Part shown: piece by piece, positions 16,121 through 25,106 of the stretch | Position numbering within the stretch: position 1 is the first letter of the stretch | Layout: each line of letters starts with the position of its first letter | Assembly: GCA_017472565.1 (NCBI GenBank) | Contig: JAFUPY010000020.1 | Span: 1 to 54,194 of the forward strand | From: Eubacterium sp. | GTDB lineage: Bacteria; Bacillota; Clostridia; Lachnospirales; Lachnospiraceae | Reading direction: 5' to 3' | Length of the DNA stretch: 54,194 nt | Made by a program: the position numbers and the translations under genes | Notes under the pieces: model-generated | Database searches by the model: none | What the model was told of the DNA's origin: nothing | What the model saw: the letters and a program-made list of their open reading frames with translations, nothing else

Positions 16121-17186
16121 ATTTCTTTGCCGTCTTCACAATCAATTCCAAAATTGTATTGATCGGATTCATCTGTTTACTCTCGTTCATTGCAGTTACA
16201 TACTGTGCTTTTTTCTTACGCACAGTCTCGATGGCTTCTAACAACTGCTGATCTGTCATTGTATCTTCGTCTAACACATAGCTGAATCCCTGTTTCGCGA
16301 AGGATTTTGCATTTAAGATCTGATCGCCTCGGCTGGCAGATGCAGACAGCGGAATCAGAATGTTTGGTTTCTTTAATGCCAGAAGCTCGCAAATCGCATT
16401 GGCTCCTGCACGGGAAATAACCATGTCCGCCAGTGCCAACAAGTCAGGAAGTTCCTGGCTGATATATTCGTACTGTAAGTACCCATTCTGCTGGTTCAGG
16501 GTTGGGTCCAGGTGATCCTTGCCACACAGATGGATAACATCGTATGTCTGAAGGATGGTTGGAAGCTGTCTGCGAATGGTCTCGTTGATAAACTTGGAAC
16601 CTGTGCTGCCGCCCATGATCAGGAGAACTGGCTTGTGGCCTTTTAATCCTGTAAAGTTAAGGGCTTTTTCGCGGGAACCGGAAAACAGTTCTTTGCGGAT
16701 TGGAGAACCCGTCAAAACAGCTTTTCCTTCTGGCAGATGTTTCAGTGTTTCCGGGAAGTTGCAGCACACTTTGCTTGCGGATGGAATGGCAAGCTTATTT
16801 GCAAGACCAGGTGTAATGTCAGATTCGTGAATAATAACCGGAATCTTACAATTTTTCGCTGCCAGTACCACAGGAACAGCAACAAAACCGCCTTTGGAGA
16901 AAACAATGTCTGGTTTGATCTTTTTCAGTAACTTTCTTGCTTCAAAATATCCTTTTACAACCTTGGCTGGATCGGTAAGGTTTTTTACATCCAGATAACG
17001 GCGAAGTTTTCCAGAGGAAATGCCATAATATTTGATGCCCTGATCTTCAATCAGTCCTTTTTCGATACCATTATAAGAACCAATATAATGAATGTCGTAA
17101 CCGATTTCCTTCAGACGAGGGAACAACGCAATATTTGGAGTTACATGGCCGGCGGTACCGCCGCCTGTCATAACAATTTTTTTCAT
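16119..17186 (-). CDS. murG: UDP-N-acetylglucosamine--undecaprenyl-PP-MurNAc-pentapeptide GlcNAc transferase
   Basis: A 355-residue GT28 glycosyltransferase that converts lipid I to lipid II on the inner membrane face. The N-terminal glycine loop TGGGTAGHVTPN, the second-domain loop LLIMGGSTGSKFIN, and the UDP-GlcNAc site VISRAGANAICELLALKKP followed by LIPLSASASRGDQ are all present. It stands alone here, apart from the usual mur/fts cluster. The start is a clear ATG (MKKIVMTGGG) with AGAGGTAC just upstream. Confidence 0.95.
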   Translation of the reverse strand: MKKIVMTGGGTAGHVTPNIALFPRLKEIGYDIHYIGSYNGIEKGLIEDQGIKYYGISSGKLRRYLDVKNLTDPAKVVKGYFEARKLLKKIKPDIVFSKGGFVAVPVVLAAKNCKIPVIIHESDITPGLANKLAIPSASKVCCNFPETLKHLPEGKAVLTGSPIRKELFSGSREKALNFTGLKGHKPVLLIMGGSTGSKFINETIRRQLPTILQTYDVIHLCGKDHLDPTLNQQNGYLQYEYISQELPDLLALADMVISRAGANAICELLALKKPNILIPLSASASRGDQILNAKSFAKQGFSYVLDEDTMTDQQLLEAIETVRKKKAQYVTAMNESKQMNPINTILELIVKTAKK

Positions 17187-17391
17187 GAGAGTACCTCTTT
17201 TTGTGTAATATTTAGAGTTTGGAAACGTAGATATGTATCATGCATCTAAGCTTGTTTCCTATTTTCATTATCATTCGCTCACCTTGAAAAGTCAAGGAAA
17301 GTATTTATAAACGGCAGCGACAATAGAGGTGGTTTTGCTGCTAAAAATCCCCCTATTATATATATGAAGAAACAGGAATTTTTTGTATGGA

Positions 17392-17468
17392 AAATGGGAT
17401 TTGTAACAATTAAATTCTGTTACAAAAATAATTATATAAAAAGTGGAGCGCGAGTCCCATTTTTTTAT
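17392..17468 (+). terminator. orphan terminator-like structure
   Basis: Outer stem AAATGGGA (17392-17399) / TCCCATTT (17455-17462) followed by a T-run, enclosing a perfect 9-bp hairpin TTTGTAACA (17400-17408) / TGTTACAAA (17418-17426). No plus-strand gene lies upstream within 1.3 kb, so it may end an unannotated small RNA or be an operator array. Confidence 0.4.
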
Positions 17469-17538
17469 AAAAAAACAGGATAAAATGAATAAAAAAGACC
17501 TTTTTTTGCCTAAAATCGCCTAAAAAATGCCAAAAAGC

Positions 17539-17567
17539 TTGACAGGTGGTGTTTTAGTTGTTATAAT
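17539..17567 (+). promoter_or_regulatory. consensus sigma-A promoter of the cell wall hydrolase
   Basis: TTGACA (17539-17544), 17-bp spacer, TATAAT (17562-17567): a perfect match. TTGTAACAATT at about 17580-17591 covers the expected transcription start and may be an operator. Confidence 0.85.
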
Positions 17568-17719
17568 CCTCGAGAAAAACTTGTAACAATTCCGTAATAT
17601 TTTTAATAAAAATGAATAAAATAATATGGAATTAACAGGCAGATAAGTGAAAAAATAACAGCCACTTATCCGCTCACAAATTTGGATTCATTGCGTATGA
17701 ATCTGATCAGGAGGTCATA

Positions 17720-18880
17720 ATGAAACACACAAAAAGAGCGGTGTCTTGCGGAATCGTAGCAGCAGCTATGGCAGTTATGTTCGCAGGCGCATCACTTTCC
17801 GGAAACGTTACGGACACTAGTCAGAGTAGTCAGCAAGCAAATACAGAAGTTGTAGTTCTGGCAGATGCAAATGCAGCACCAGAAATGGCAGCAAAAGAAA
17901 TCACTCAGGTGAATGACGAAAGCGAACCAAAGACTACACAGGTCGAAGAAGTGGATCTGGCATGGGCAAACAAAGCTATGGCGAATGTGGATGGCGCGTT
18001 AAATGTTCGTTCCGCAGCATCTGCAGATTCAGACGTTGTTGGTAAGCTTTACAAAGGTTCCTTGGCAGAAGTTGTAGAACAGGGAACAGAATGGACTTTA
18101 ATCAAGTCCGGTAACGTAGAAGGTTACGTGAGAAATACTTATTGCGTATTTGGTGAAGATGCGAAAGCATTGGCAGCAGAAGTATGCAAGACATATGTAA
18201 CAAGCAACACAGCAACCGTGAATGTGCGTGCAACAACAGATGCCGAAGCAGAAGATAATATCATTCACGTGTTAGAAGAAGGCGAAAAAGTGGAAGTTGA
18301 TACAGCTGCAGCACCAGTTGATGGTTGGGTAGTTGTAAAGCATGATGGTAAAATAGGATATGTAAGTGCAGAATTCGTAACAGAACCTGCATACGAACAT
18401 ACAAAAGCACTTACAATCGAAGAAGAACAGGCAATTGAAAAGGCAGCAGCAGAAGCAAAAGCAGCAAAAGCAAAGGCTTCTCAGAAAAAATCTTCCTCCA
18501 GTTCTTCCTCTTCCAGTTCTTCCAGCTCATCCTCTAGTGCATCCTCCAGCGCAAGCTATAGTGATGCGCAGCTGCTGGCGGCATTGATTTGGTGCGAAGC
18601 CCGCGGAGAAAGCTATGAAGGACAGGTGGCAGTTGGTGCGGTTGTATTGAATCGAGTAGAAAGCGGTTCTTTCCCAGGCAGCATCTCTGGTGTAATCTAC
18701 CAGAGTGGGCAGTTCTCACCTGCTTCCAGCGGTAAGCTGGCAAGAGCACTTGCAAATGGCAACTATTGCATGGACGCAGCACAGGCAGCACTTGCGGGTC
18801 AGGATCCAACAGGCGGTGCTTTATATTTTAACTCTGGATCCGGTAAAGGAATGCAGATTGGTAATCAGCACTTCTGGTAA
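17720..18880 (+). CDS. secreted SleB/CwlJ-type cell wall hydrolase with two SH3 domains
   Basis: A 386-residue exported protein: signal peptide (basic start, hydrophobic AAAMAVMFAGASL), two bacterial SH3 domains (about residues 90-145 with NVDGALNVRSAAS, and 155-220 with TVNVRATTDAEA) likely binding the wall, a charged helical stretch (230-258) and a serine-only linker (about 260-278). The C-terminal Hydrolase_2 domain (about 280-386) has LIWCEARGESYEGQVAVGAV and the catalytic Glu. The family includes spore cortex-lytic SleB and vegetative hydrolases. The SH3 modules and strong vegetative promoter favour growth-phase peptidoglycan remodelling. AGGAGG precedes the ATG. Confidence 0.88.
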   Translation: MKHTKRAVSCGIVAAAMAVMFAGASLSGNVTDTSQSSQQANTEVVVLADANAAPEMAAKEITQVNDESEPKTTQVEEVDLAWANKAMANVDGALNVRSAASADSDVVGKLYKGSLAEVVEQGTEWTLIKSGNVEGYVRNTYCVFGEDAKALAAEVCKTYVTSNTATVNVRATTDAEAEDNIIHVLEEGEKVEVDTAAAPVDGWVVVKHDGKIGYVSAEFVTEPAYEHTKALTIEEEQAIEKAAAEAKAAKAKASQKKSSSSSSSSSSSSSSSSASSSASYSDAQLLAALIWCEARGESYEGQVAVGAVVLNRVESGSFPGSISGVIYQSGQFSPASSGKLARALANGNYCMDAAQAALAGQDPTGGALYFNSGSGKGMQIGNQHFW

Positions 18881-18893
18881 AATAAGCAAAACG

Positions 18894-18925
18894 AGCGGTT
18901 AGGCGAATGTGTCTAGCCGCTTTTT
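18894..18925 (+). terminator. terminator of the cell wall hydrolase gene
   Basis: AGCGGTTAG (18894-18902) / CTAGCCGCT (18913-18921) with a T5 run and one G-U pair. Confidence 0.8.
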
Positions 18926-18929
18926 ATTT

Positions 18930-18953
18930 CTTACATCGGTTAGCCGATGTAAG
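18930..18953. repeat. perfect 10-bp hairpin with TTAG loop
   Basis: CTTACATCGG-TTAG-CCGATGTAAG directly after the terminator, without a following T-run. It could be a processing site, a protein-binding dyad or a REP-like element; nothing decides between them. Confidence 0.5.
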
Positions 18954-18979
18954 GTCGACCCTCACTTTTCGCGTTTTTC

Positions 18980-19008
18980 TTGTAATAACGAGAGAAATAG
19001 TGTAAAAT
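18980..19008 (+). promoter_or_regulatory. promoter of the nfeD-SPFH pair
   Basis: TTGTAA (18980-18985), 17-bp spacer, TAAAAT (19003-19008), about 42 bp before the NfeD start. Confidence 0.55.
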
Positions 19009-19050
19009 CTTGTATATATGTTCATTTGTTTGAAAGAAAGGAGAAAGCAT

Positions 19051-19524
19051 ATGAATTTTCAGGTAATTACTTGGCTGGTTATCCTGGTCGTGATGGTGAT
19101 TGCGGAGTTTGCCACAATGGGACTTGCAACTATTTGGTTTGCAGGCGGTGCGGTGGCAGGTTTCGTTGCAGCATTGGCAGGAGCCCCGGTGCCGGTTCAG
19201 ATTGTTTTATTTTTTGCCGTATCCTTTGTGTTATTGATTTTTACACGCCCGCTGGTGAAAAAGTCATTTAACATAAAACGAGAGAAAACCAATGCGGAAA
19301 GTTTGATTGGAGAAAACGCAGTCGTATTAGAACCAATCGACAATCTTACTGCATCTGGTCTAGTACAGATTCGAGGACAGGAATGGACTGCGAGAGCCAA
19401 AGACCGCAGCCAGAAGATCCCAAAAGATGAAATTGTAAAAATTGTCGCAATTGAGGGCGTAAAATTAATTGTAGAAAAAATTGTAGAAGAGAACGAAACC
19501 GCAAATACTATATTTGAAGAGTAA
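19051..19524 (+). CDS. NfeD family membrane protein
   Basis: A 157-residue protein with two or three N-terminal membrane spans (about residues 3-75, including ATIWFAGGAVAGFVAAL) and a C-terminal OB-fold NfeD domain (about 90-150, LIGENAVVLEPIDNLTASG ... VQIRGQEWTARA). NfeD proteins work with SPFH/flotillin proteins encoded next door in membrane microdomain organisation. ATG 19051 has AAAGGAG upstream. The SPFH gene follows after 27 bp, so they form a two-gene operon. Confidence 0.85.
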   Translation: MNFQVITWLVILVVMVIAEFATMGLATIWFAGGAVAGFVAALAGAPVPVQIVLFFAVSFVLLIFTRPLVKKSFNIKREKTNAESLIGENAVVLEPIDNLTASGLVQIRGQEWTARAKDRSQKIPKDEIVKIVAIEGVKLIVEKIVEENETANTIFEE

Positions 19525-19551
19525 TTGAAAGCGTAATTAGGAGGTATTTGA

Positions 19552-20502
19552 ATGGGACCATTTATTGCAATTATTATTCTGGTAATCATTATCGTTATTA
19601 TCGTTGTTTCTTGTATCAAGATCGTGCCACAGGCCAATGCTTATGTTGTGGAACGCCTTGGCGCATATCAGGGAACCTGGGATGTAGGCATTCACTTTAA
19701 ACTGCCATTTATCGATCGTATTGCAAAGCGCGTGCTGTTAAAAGAGCAGGTTGTTGACTTTGCGCCGCAGCCGGTTATCACAAAAGATAACGTAACCATG
19801 CGAATCGATACCGTAGTATTTTTCCAGATTACAGATCCAAAGCTGTTTGCTTACGGTGTGGAAAATCCAATCATGGCGATTGAAAACCTGACAGCAACCA
19901 CACTTCGTAACATTATCGGTGACCTGGAACTGGATGAAACCCTGACATCCAGAGAAACCATCAACACAAAGATGCGTGCATCCTTGGATATCGCAACAGA
20001 CCCATGGGGCATCAAGGTAAATCGAGTTGAGTTAAAGAATATCATTCCACCAACTGCAATTCAGGATGCCATGGAAAAACAGATGAAGGCAGAGCGTGAA
20101 CGTCGAGAAGCCATTCTTCGTGCAGAAGGGGAAAAGAAATCCACCATTCTTGTTGCAGAAGGTAAGAAAGAATCTGCCATCTTAGATGCAGAAGCGGAAA
20201 AACAGGCAGCTATCCTTTGTGCGGAAGCGAAGAAAGAAGCAACTGTGAAGGAAGCAGAAGGTCAGGCAGAAGCAATCCTTAAGATTCAGCAGGCTAACGC
20301 AGATGGTCTGAGATTCTTAAAAGAGTCTGCGCCAGATGCAGCAGTCCTGCAGTTGAAGAGCCTGGAAGCATTTGCAAAAGCAGCGGATGGCAAGGCAACC
20401 AAGATCATTATTCCATCTGAGATTCAGGGAATTGCAGGGCTTGCAAAATCCATCGTGGAAGTGGCTGCAGACGTAAAAGGCGAAGAAATCGTCGAAAAAT
20501 AA
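19552..20502 (+). CDS. SPFH/band 7 (stomatin/QmcA-like) membrane protein
   Basis: A 316-residue protein with an N-terminal membrane anchor (residues 3-22), an SPFH domain (about 25-190, IVPQANAYVVERLGAYQGTW) and an alanine/glutamate-rich coiled coil (about 180-260, repeats of ILxAEGEKKxAI type). A hydrophobic end carries the FAKAADGKATKIIIPSE segment typical of the slipin/QmcA branch. It probably forms oligomeric membrane scaffolds with the NfeD partner. AGGAGG precedes the ATG. Confidence 0.88.
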   Translation: MGPFIAIIILVIIIVIIVVSCIKIVPQANAYVVERLGAYQGTWDVGIHFKLPFIDRIAKRVLLKEQVVDFAPQPVITKDNVTMRIDTVVFFQITDPKLFAYGVENPIMAIENLTATTLRNIIGDLELDETLTSRETINTKMRASLDIATDPWGIKVNRVELKNIIPPTAIQDAMEKQMKAERERREAILRAEGEKKSTILVAEGKKESAILDAEAEKQAAILCAEAKKEATVKEAEGQAEAILKIQQANADGLRFLKESAPDAAVLQLKSLEAFAKAADGKATKIIIPSEIQGIAGLAKSIVEVAADVKGEEIVEK

Positions 20503-20544
20503 TTTTTCATATTGTAAGAGCGGGGGATTTATTGTAAGATAACA

Positions 20545-20600
20545 CCCTGCGTATCATTAAAGCAGAAATCATGCGGGGATGCCTCAGACGGGGCATCCTC
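20545..20600 (+). promoter_or_regulatory. two overlapping alternative hairpins before argF
   Basis: Hairpin 1 pairs CCCTGCGTAT (20545-20554) with ATCATGCGGGG (20568-20578). Hairpin 2 pairs GGGGATGCC (20575-20583) with GGCATCCTC (20592-20600). They share GGGG, so only one can form. There is no T-run, so this may be just an inefficient terminator for the SPFH gene. Confidence 0.3.
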
Positions 20601-20612
20601 ATTGTGATAACA

Positions 20613-20650
20613 GAATAAATATCGTTTGATAAAGAGAGAATATTTACGCA
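20613..20650. promoter_or_regulatory. possible ArgR (ARG box) operator before argF
   Basis: Two similar AT-rich boxes in opposite orientation: GAATAAATATCG (20613-20624) and the reverse complement of GAGAATATTTACGC (20637-20650). They resemble the AATAAATAT core of ARG boxes. Tentative. Confidence 0.3.
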
Positions 20651-20666
20651 TCAGGAGGATGGCATA

Positions 20667-21656
20667 ATGAATTTAAAAGGAAGAGACTTTTTGAAATTGC
20701 TTGATTTTACACCAGAAGAAATCCTGTATCTGGTTGACCTTGCAGCAGATTTGAAAGCAAAGAAGAAACAGGGCATTCTTCACGATACCTTAAGAGGTAA
20801 AAACGTGGCTCTGATTTTTGAAAAAACAAGTACAAGAACAAGATGTTCCTTTGAAGTAGCAGCCCATGACCTTGGTATGGGTGCAACATTTCTGGATCCA
20901 AAACAGTGCCAGTTAGGGAAAAAAGAAAGTCTGGCAGACACCGCAAGAGTATTAAGCAGAATGTTTGACGGTATCGAATATCGTGGTTTTGGTCAGGAAA
21001 TTGTAGATGAACTTGCAAAATATGCAGATGTTCCAGTGTGGAATGGCTTGACAAATGAGTTCCATCCAACACAGATGCTGGCAGATGTGCTGACAATCAA
21101 GGAACACTTCGGCCGCATCAAAGGCATCAAGCTGGTCTACATGGGCGATGCCCGTTATAACATGGGAAACTCCCTGATGGTTGTCTGTGCAAAGTTGGGT
21201 ATGCACTTTGTGGCATGTACTTCTGAAAAATATTTCCCGGAAGCAGCACTGGTAGAACAGTGTCAGGCAATTGCTGCTGAAACAGGAGCCACCATCACAT
21301 TGACAGAAGATGTTATGGAAGGCACAAAGGGAGCAGACGTTATTTATACAGACGTATGGGTATCCATGGGTGAACCAGATGAAATCTGGGAAGAGCGTAT
21401 CAGAGAATTGCTTCCATATCAGGTAAACAAAGCAGTTATGGATAATGCAGGTCCACAGGTTCGCTTTATGCACTGCCTGCCGGCATTTCATGACTTAAAG
21501 ACTGAGGTTGGTCAGGAAATCAAGGCAAAATTCGGTTTGGATGAAATCGAAGTAACAGACGAAGTGTTCGAAAGCGAACAGTCTATCGTATTTGATGAGG
21601 CAGAAAACAGAATGCACACCATCAAGGCGATGATGCTTGCAACGATTGGAGAATAA
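20667..21656 (+). CDS. argF: ornithine carbamoyltransferase
   Basis: A 329-residue enzyme that makes citrulline from ornithine and carbamoyl phosphate. The carbamoyl phosphate site STRTR (residues 55-59), the HPTQ motif ([10 protein letters not shown]) and the ornithine-site loop HCLPAFHD (near 269) are present. Length is typical. It may act in arginine synthesis or, as catabolic ArcB, in the deiminase pathway; no other arginine gene is nearby to decide. AGGAGG precedes the ATG. The stop is followed without a gap by birA. Confidence 0.93.
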   Translation: MNLKGRDFLKLLDFTPEEILYLVDLAADLKAKKKQGILHDTLRGKNVALIFEKTSTRTRCSFEVAAHDLGMGATFLDPKQCQLGKKESLADTARVLSRMFDGIEYRGFGQEIVDELAKYADVPVWNGLTNEFHPTQMLADVLTIKEHFGRIKGIKLVYMGDARYNMGNSLMVVCAKLGMHFVACTSEKYFPEAALVEQCQAIAAETGATITLTEDVMEGTKGADVIYTDVWVSMGEPDEIWEERIRELLPYQVNKAVMDNAGPQVRFMHCLPAFHDLKTEVGQEIKAKFGLDEIEVTDEVFESEQSIVFDEAENRMHTIKAMMLATIGE

Positions 21657-22439
21657 ATGGTAAAAGATCTTTCGTTACATACCAACTGGGCGGGAAAACA
21701 GATCGTGTTCCTGGAAACTGTGGATTCCACCAACGAAGAGGCCAAGCGTCAGGCAAACGCTGGAGCGCCCCATGGCACATTGGTTGTGGCAGAGATGCAG
21801 ACTGCGGGTAAAGGACGTATGGGCAGAACCTTTGATTCTCAGAAGCAGAAGGGTATCTGGATGTCCCTGTTGATCAAAGATGACATTGAACCATCAAACG
21901 CATCTATGCTGACATTGGTCATGGGACTGGCTGCGGTCAAGGCGATCGAAACCGTGACGAAGCTAACGCCTCAGATCAAATGGCCGAATGATGTGATCGT
22001 AAATGGGAAAAAGCTGGTTGGCATTCTTACAGAAATGAGCATAAAGGCGGACGGAAGTGTATCCATTATCCTTGGAACGGGAATCAACGTTTCGCATGAA
22101 TGCTTTCCAAAAGAACTTGCTTCTGTGGCAACCTCCATCTTTTTGGAAAGCGGTCAGCGAATTGGAAGAGCCCGGTTGATAGAGGAAGTATTACAACAAT
22201 TTGAATCGTATTATTATATCTACAAGCAGACACAGGATCTGAGCGGTTTAAAGGATGCCTATAACGATTGCCTGATCAATCGAGGCAGACAAGTGCAGGT
22301 GCAAAATCCCAAGGGGAGCTATATGGGGCGGGCACTTGGCATCAACGCAGAGGGCGAGCTGCTGGTAGAAACTGAAAATGAAGTGCGCCAGGTAGTTTCC
22401 GGAGAAGTGTCGGTGAGAGGCGTACTGGGATATGTGTAG
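21657..22439 (+). CDS. birA: biotin--[acetyl-CoA-carboxylase] ligase, short form
   Basis: A 260-residue protein with the biotin protein ligase core: VDSTNEEAKR, the biotinyl-AMP loop AGKGRMGRTFDS (about residues 51-62), IKWPNDVIVNGKKLVGIL and the C-terminal domain. It lacks the N-terminal helix-turn-helix of bifunctional BirA, so it should biotinylate carriers but not repress transcription. The ATG abuts the argF stop (TAAATG). A bioY transporter gene lies at 47384. Confidence 0.9.
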   Translation: MVKDLSLHTNWAGKQIVFLETVDSTNEEAKRQANAGAPHGTLVVAEMQTAGKGRMGRTFDSQKQKGIWMSLLIKDDIEPSNASMLTLVMGLAAVKAIETVTKLTPQIKWPNDVIVNGKKLVGILTEMSIKADGSVSIILGTGINVSHECFPKELASVATSIFLESGQRIGRARLIEEVLQQFESYYYIYKQTQDLSGLKDAYNDCLINRGRQVQVQNPKGSYMGRALGINAEGELLVETENEVRQVVSGEVSVRGVLGYV

Positions 22440-22448
22440 GAGAATACC

Positions 22449-22784
22449 ATGTATCAGGACGAAGTTATTTTATGTGCCGCAAGTGCGTACACACAGAAAT
22501 ATTATTTAAATGAAGATTTTCAGAGTTTGCCGGAAGCCATTCAGGAAGAACTGAAGATTATGTGCGTGTTGTACACGGAAGACATTGGTGGAACACTCAC
22601 GTTAAAGTTTGACGAAGAAGGTAACTTAAACTTTGAGACCGATGCGGACGAGGGCGATCTGCTCTACGATGACATCGGCAGTGTATTAAAGATCAAACAG
22701 CTGCAAATCACCAAGGCAGAACTGTTAGAATCCCTGGAAACATATTACAAAGTGTTTTTTCTGGGTGAAGCGTGGGAGGAATAA
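22449..22784 (+). CDS. DUF6145-like protein of unknown function
   Basis: A 111-residue acidic soluble protein ([20 protein letters not shown] ... [22 protein letters not shown]). It resembles a small family restricted to Lachnospiraceae-type genomes (DUF6145 by memory); no catalytic motif is visible. It lies in the argF-birA-coaX-dusB operon, 9 bp after birA and 2 bp before coaX. Confidence 0.7.
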   Translation: MYQDEVILCAASAYTQKYYLNEDFQSLPEAIQEELKIMCVLYTEDIGGTLTLKFDEEGNLNFETDADEGDLLYDDIGSVLKIKQLQITKAELLESLETYYKVFFLGEAWEE

Positions 22785-22786
22785 AT

Positions 22787-23560
22787 ATGTTATTGACCAT
22801 TGATATTGGAAATACCAATTTTACACTGGGCGTATTTGACGGCGAGGAATTGAAAGTAACCTTCCGTATTACGACCATTCATTCCAGAACATCCGATGAG
22901 TACGGCATCACAATCTGTGAATTATTAGAGCACAACGAACTGACAGTGGATGACATTACCGACGTTATCATCGCTTCCGTAGTGCCAAACGTAATGCACT
23001 CTTTGACAAGTGCTATCATCAAATACTTCCATATCAAACCAATCATCATCGAGCCAGGGGTAAAAACAGGTATTCGTGTTGCCGGTAAGAATCCAAAACA
23101 GGTTGGTGCAGACCGTATTGTAGATGCGGCAGCGGTATATGAACTTTATGGCGGACCAGCCATTGTTGTTGACTACGGCACAGCCACGACCTACGATCTG
23201 GTAGATGGGGACGGTACATTTGTATCCTGCGTGATCGCACCAGGTATCCGTACCTCTGCACAGGCAATGTGGAGTATGGCAGCAAAACTGCCTGAATTTG
23301 AGATTCGAAAACCAGAATCCATTCTGGCACAGGAAACCATCGCATGTATGCAGGCAGGGCTTGTATTTGGACAGATAGGTTCCACAGAATACATTATCCG
23401 TCAGATTAAAAAAGAATCTGGTCTGGAAAATATCAAAGTCATCGCAACCGGTGGACTTGGAACCTTAATCGTAAACGAAACAGACGAAATCGATATTTAT
23501 GATCCAATGCTTACCTTAAAAGGCATGAAGATTATTTACGACAAAAACAAGGGAAGATAA
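22787..23560 (+). CDS. coaX: type III pantothenate kinase
   Basis: A 257-residue ASKHA-fold kinase catalysing the first step of CoA synthesis. The phosphate loop [16 protein letters not shown] at the N-terminus, [12 protein letters not shown], the adenosine/phosphate motif [13 protein letters not shown] and the C-terminal ATGGLG loop are present. ATG 22787 follows the previous stop by 2 nt with GGAGG upstream. The stop abuts dusB (TAAATGG). Confidence 0.93.
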   Translation: MLLTIDIGNTNFTLGVFDGEELKVTFRITTIHSRTSDEYGITICELLEHNELTVDDITDVIIASVVPNVMHSLTSAIIKYFHIKPIIIEPGVKTGIRVAGKNPKQVGADRIVDAAAVYELYGGPAIVVDYGTATTYDLVDGDGTFVSCVIAPGIRTSAQAMWSMAAKLPEFEIRKPESILAQETIACMQAGLVFGQIGSTEYIIRQIKKESGLENIKVIATGGLGTLIVNETDEIDIYDPMLTLKGMKIIYDKNKGR

Positions 23561-24526
23561 ATGGAAACATTAAAGATTGGAAGCGTAACACTTGACAATC
23601 CGTTAATATTGGCACCAATGGCAGGAGTAACAGACCTGCCATTTCGCTTGCTCTGCAAAGAACAGGGTGCAGGGCTTTTATGTATGGAAATGGTCAGTGC
23701 AAAGGCGATTTATTATAGAAATAAAAATACAGAACAGTTGATGGAAATCGATCCACGAGAACGCCCAGTATCCTTACAGCTTTTCGGCTCCGAACCAGAT
23801 CTGTTGGCAGAGATTGCAGCCCAGATTGAGGAGCGCCCGTTTGATATTCTGGATTTTAATATGGGATGTCCGGTGCCAAAGGTAGTAAACAATGGGGAAG
23901 GCTCTGCTCTGATGAAGAGTCCAAAATTAGTGGAAGAAATCCTGAGCAAGATGGTCAAGGCAGTGAAAAAACCGGTGACTGTCAAGTTTCGCAGAGGATT
24001 TGATGAAGACAATATCAATGCGGTAGAGATTGCCAGGATCGCAGAAGCCTGCGGGGTGGCTGCGGTGGCAGTTCATGGCAGAACCAGACAGCAGTACTAT
24101 TCTGGAAAAGCAGATTGGGATATCATCCGACAGGTAAAAGAAGCGGTGAAGATTCCTGTTATCGGCAACGGAGATTTGTTGACCGCAGATGATGTGGTGC
24201 GCATGAAAGAGCAGACAGGATGTGACGGATTTATGATTGGCCGTGGTGCCCAGGGAAATCCATGGATATTTGCGCAAATTCTTCATAAACTGGAAACAGG
24301 ACAAGAATTGCCAAAGCCAACGATTCAGGAAGTGGCACAGATGGTGCTGACCCATGCTCGCATGCAGTTGGAAGTAAAGGGGGAATACACAGGCATTCGC
24401 GAGATTCGAAAACATGCAGCCTGGTATACTGCAGGGTACAAAAATTCATCCAAACTTCGGGGCAGAATTAATGAAGTGGAAACCCTGGAACAGTTGGAAT
24501 CCTTGTTCCAAGAATTCTTGACATAA
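23561..24526 (+). CDS. dusB: tRNA-dihydrouridine synthase
   Basis: A 321-residue FMN-dependent TIM-barrel enzyme that reduces uridine to dihydrouridine in tRNA. Signatures: LAPMAGVTDLPFR at the start, FNMGCPVPKVV with the catalytic Cys (near residue 105), KFRRGFDEDN, HGRTRQQYYSG, VIGNGDL and FMIGRGAQGNPWIF. It is last in the argF-birA-DUF6145-coaX-dusB run. Its final codons carry the -35 box of the greA promoter. Confidence 0.93.
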   Translation: METLKIGSVTLDNPLILAPMAGVTDLPFRLLCKEQGAGLLCMEMVSAKAIYYRNKNTEQLMEIDPRERPVSLQLFGSEPDLLAEIAAQIEERPFDILDFNMGCPVPKVVNNGEGSALMKSPKLVEEILSKMVKAVKKPVTVKFRRGFDEDNINAVEIARIAEACGVAAVAVHGRTRQQYYSGKADWDIIRQVKEAVKIPVIGNGDLLTADDVVRMKEQTGCDGFMIGRGAQGNPWIFAQILHKLETGQELPKPTIQEVAQMVLTHARMQLEVKGEYTGIREIRKHAAWYTAGYKNSSKLRGRINEVETLEQLESLFQEFLT

Positions 24527-24546
24527 CAAGTCCTTTCCGCTATAAT
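24518..24546 (+). promoter_or_regulatory. perfect sigma-A promoter for greA-lysS, embedded in the end of dusB
   Basis: TTGACA (24518-24523) encodes the last Leu-Thr codons of dusB; 17-bp spacer; TATAAT (24541-24546). No terminator separates dusB from greA. Confidence 0.88.
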
Positions 24547-24607
24547 GTTGAAATTGTATGATTAGGACACTTGTTTTGTAGAACGAACAAAAAGGAGTTG
24601 TAAAGAA

Positions 24608-25087
24608 ATGGATAAAAAGAATCTGTTAACTTACGAAGGATTAAAGAAACTGGAGGATGAATTAGAAAATCTGAAGGTTGTTAAAAGAAAAGAAGTAGCT
24701 CAGAAGATCAAAGAAGCCAGAGAACAGGGCGATTTATCTGAAAATGCTGAGTATGATGCAGCAAAGGACGAACAGCGTGATATCGAAGCAAGAATCGAAG
24801 AGATTGAAAAGATCTTAAAGAACGCTGACGTTGTTGTAGAAGAAGAAGTAGACACTGATAAGATCAGTGTTGGATGTCAGGTTAAGATCTATGACTGCGA
24901 ATTTGAAGAAGAACTGACATACAAGATTGTTGGTTCTACAGAAGCAAATAGTCTGAAAGGCAAGATTTCAAACGAATCTCCAGTGGGAAAAGCGTTACTT
25001 GGCGCAAAAGTTGGGGATACTGTAGAAGTAGAAACTCAGGCAGGAGTTATGACATACAAGGTTTTAGAAATCCAGAGATCCAATTAG
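24608..25087 (+). CDS. greA: transcription elongation factor GreA
   Basis: A 159-residue factor that rescues backtracked RNA polymerase by stimulating transcript cleavage. The N-terminal coiled coil carries the acidic tip [16 protein letters not shown] (about residues 40-55). The C-terminal FKBP-like domain ends in [19 protein letters not shown]. Typical length. AAAGGAG precedes the ATG; lysS follows after 19 bp. Confidence 0.95.
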   Translation: MDKKNLLTYEGLKKLEDELENLKVVKRKEVAQKIKEAREQGDLSENAEYDAAKDEQRDIEARIEEIEKILKNADVVVEEEVDTDKISVGCQVKIYDCEFEEELTYKIVGSTEANSLKGKISNESPVGKALLGAKVGDTVEVETQAGVMTYKVLEIQRSN

Positions 25088-25106
25088 TATAAGGGAGAAC
25101 GAAAAG

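Larger units (their letters stand above)
17187..17719. other. 533-bp divergent intergenic region between murG and the cell wall hydrolase
   Basis: No protein-coding frame is supported. It holds the upstream region of murG, an orphan terminator-like fold at 17392-17468, three TGTAACA-type boxes, a consensus promoter at 17539-17567 and a ~145-nt leader with hairpins: AATTCC/GGAATT, GATAAGTG/CACTTATC and GATTCAT-TGCGT-ATGAATC. The leader does not match a riboswitch class I can recognise. Confidence 0.5.

Noticed and set aside
17568-17719. c-di-AMP (ydaO-type) riboswitch in the leader of the cell wall hydrolase
   Set aside because: This riboswitch often precedes wall hydrolase genes, but I cannot find its conserved G-rich and pseudoknot segments; only simple hairpins are seen.
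25088-25106. T-box riboswitch before lysS
   Set aside because: Only 19 bp separate greA and lysS, and no T-box sequence or specifier stem fits.
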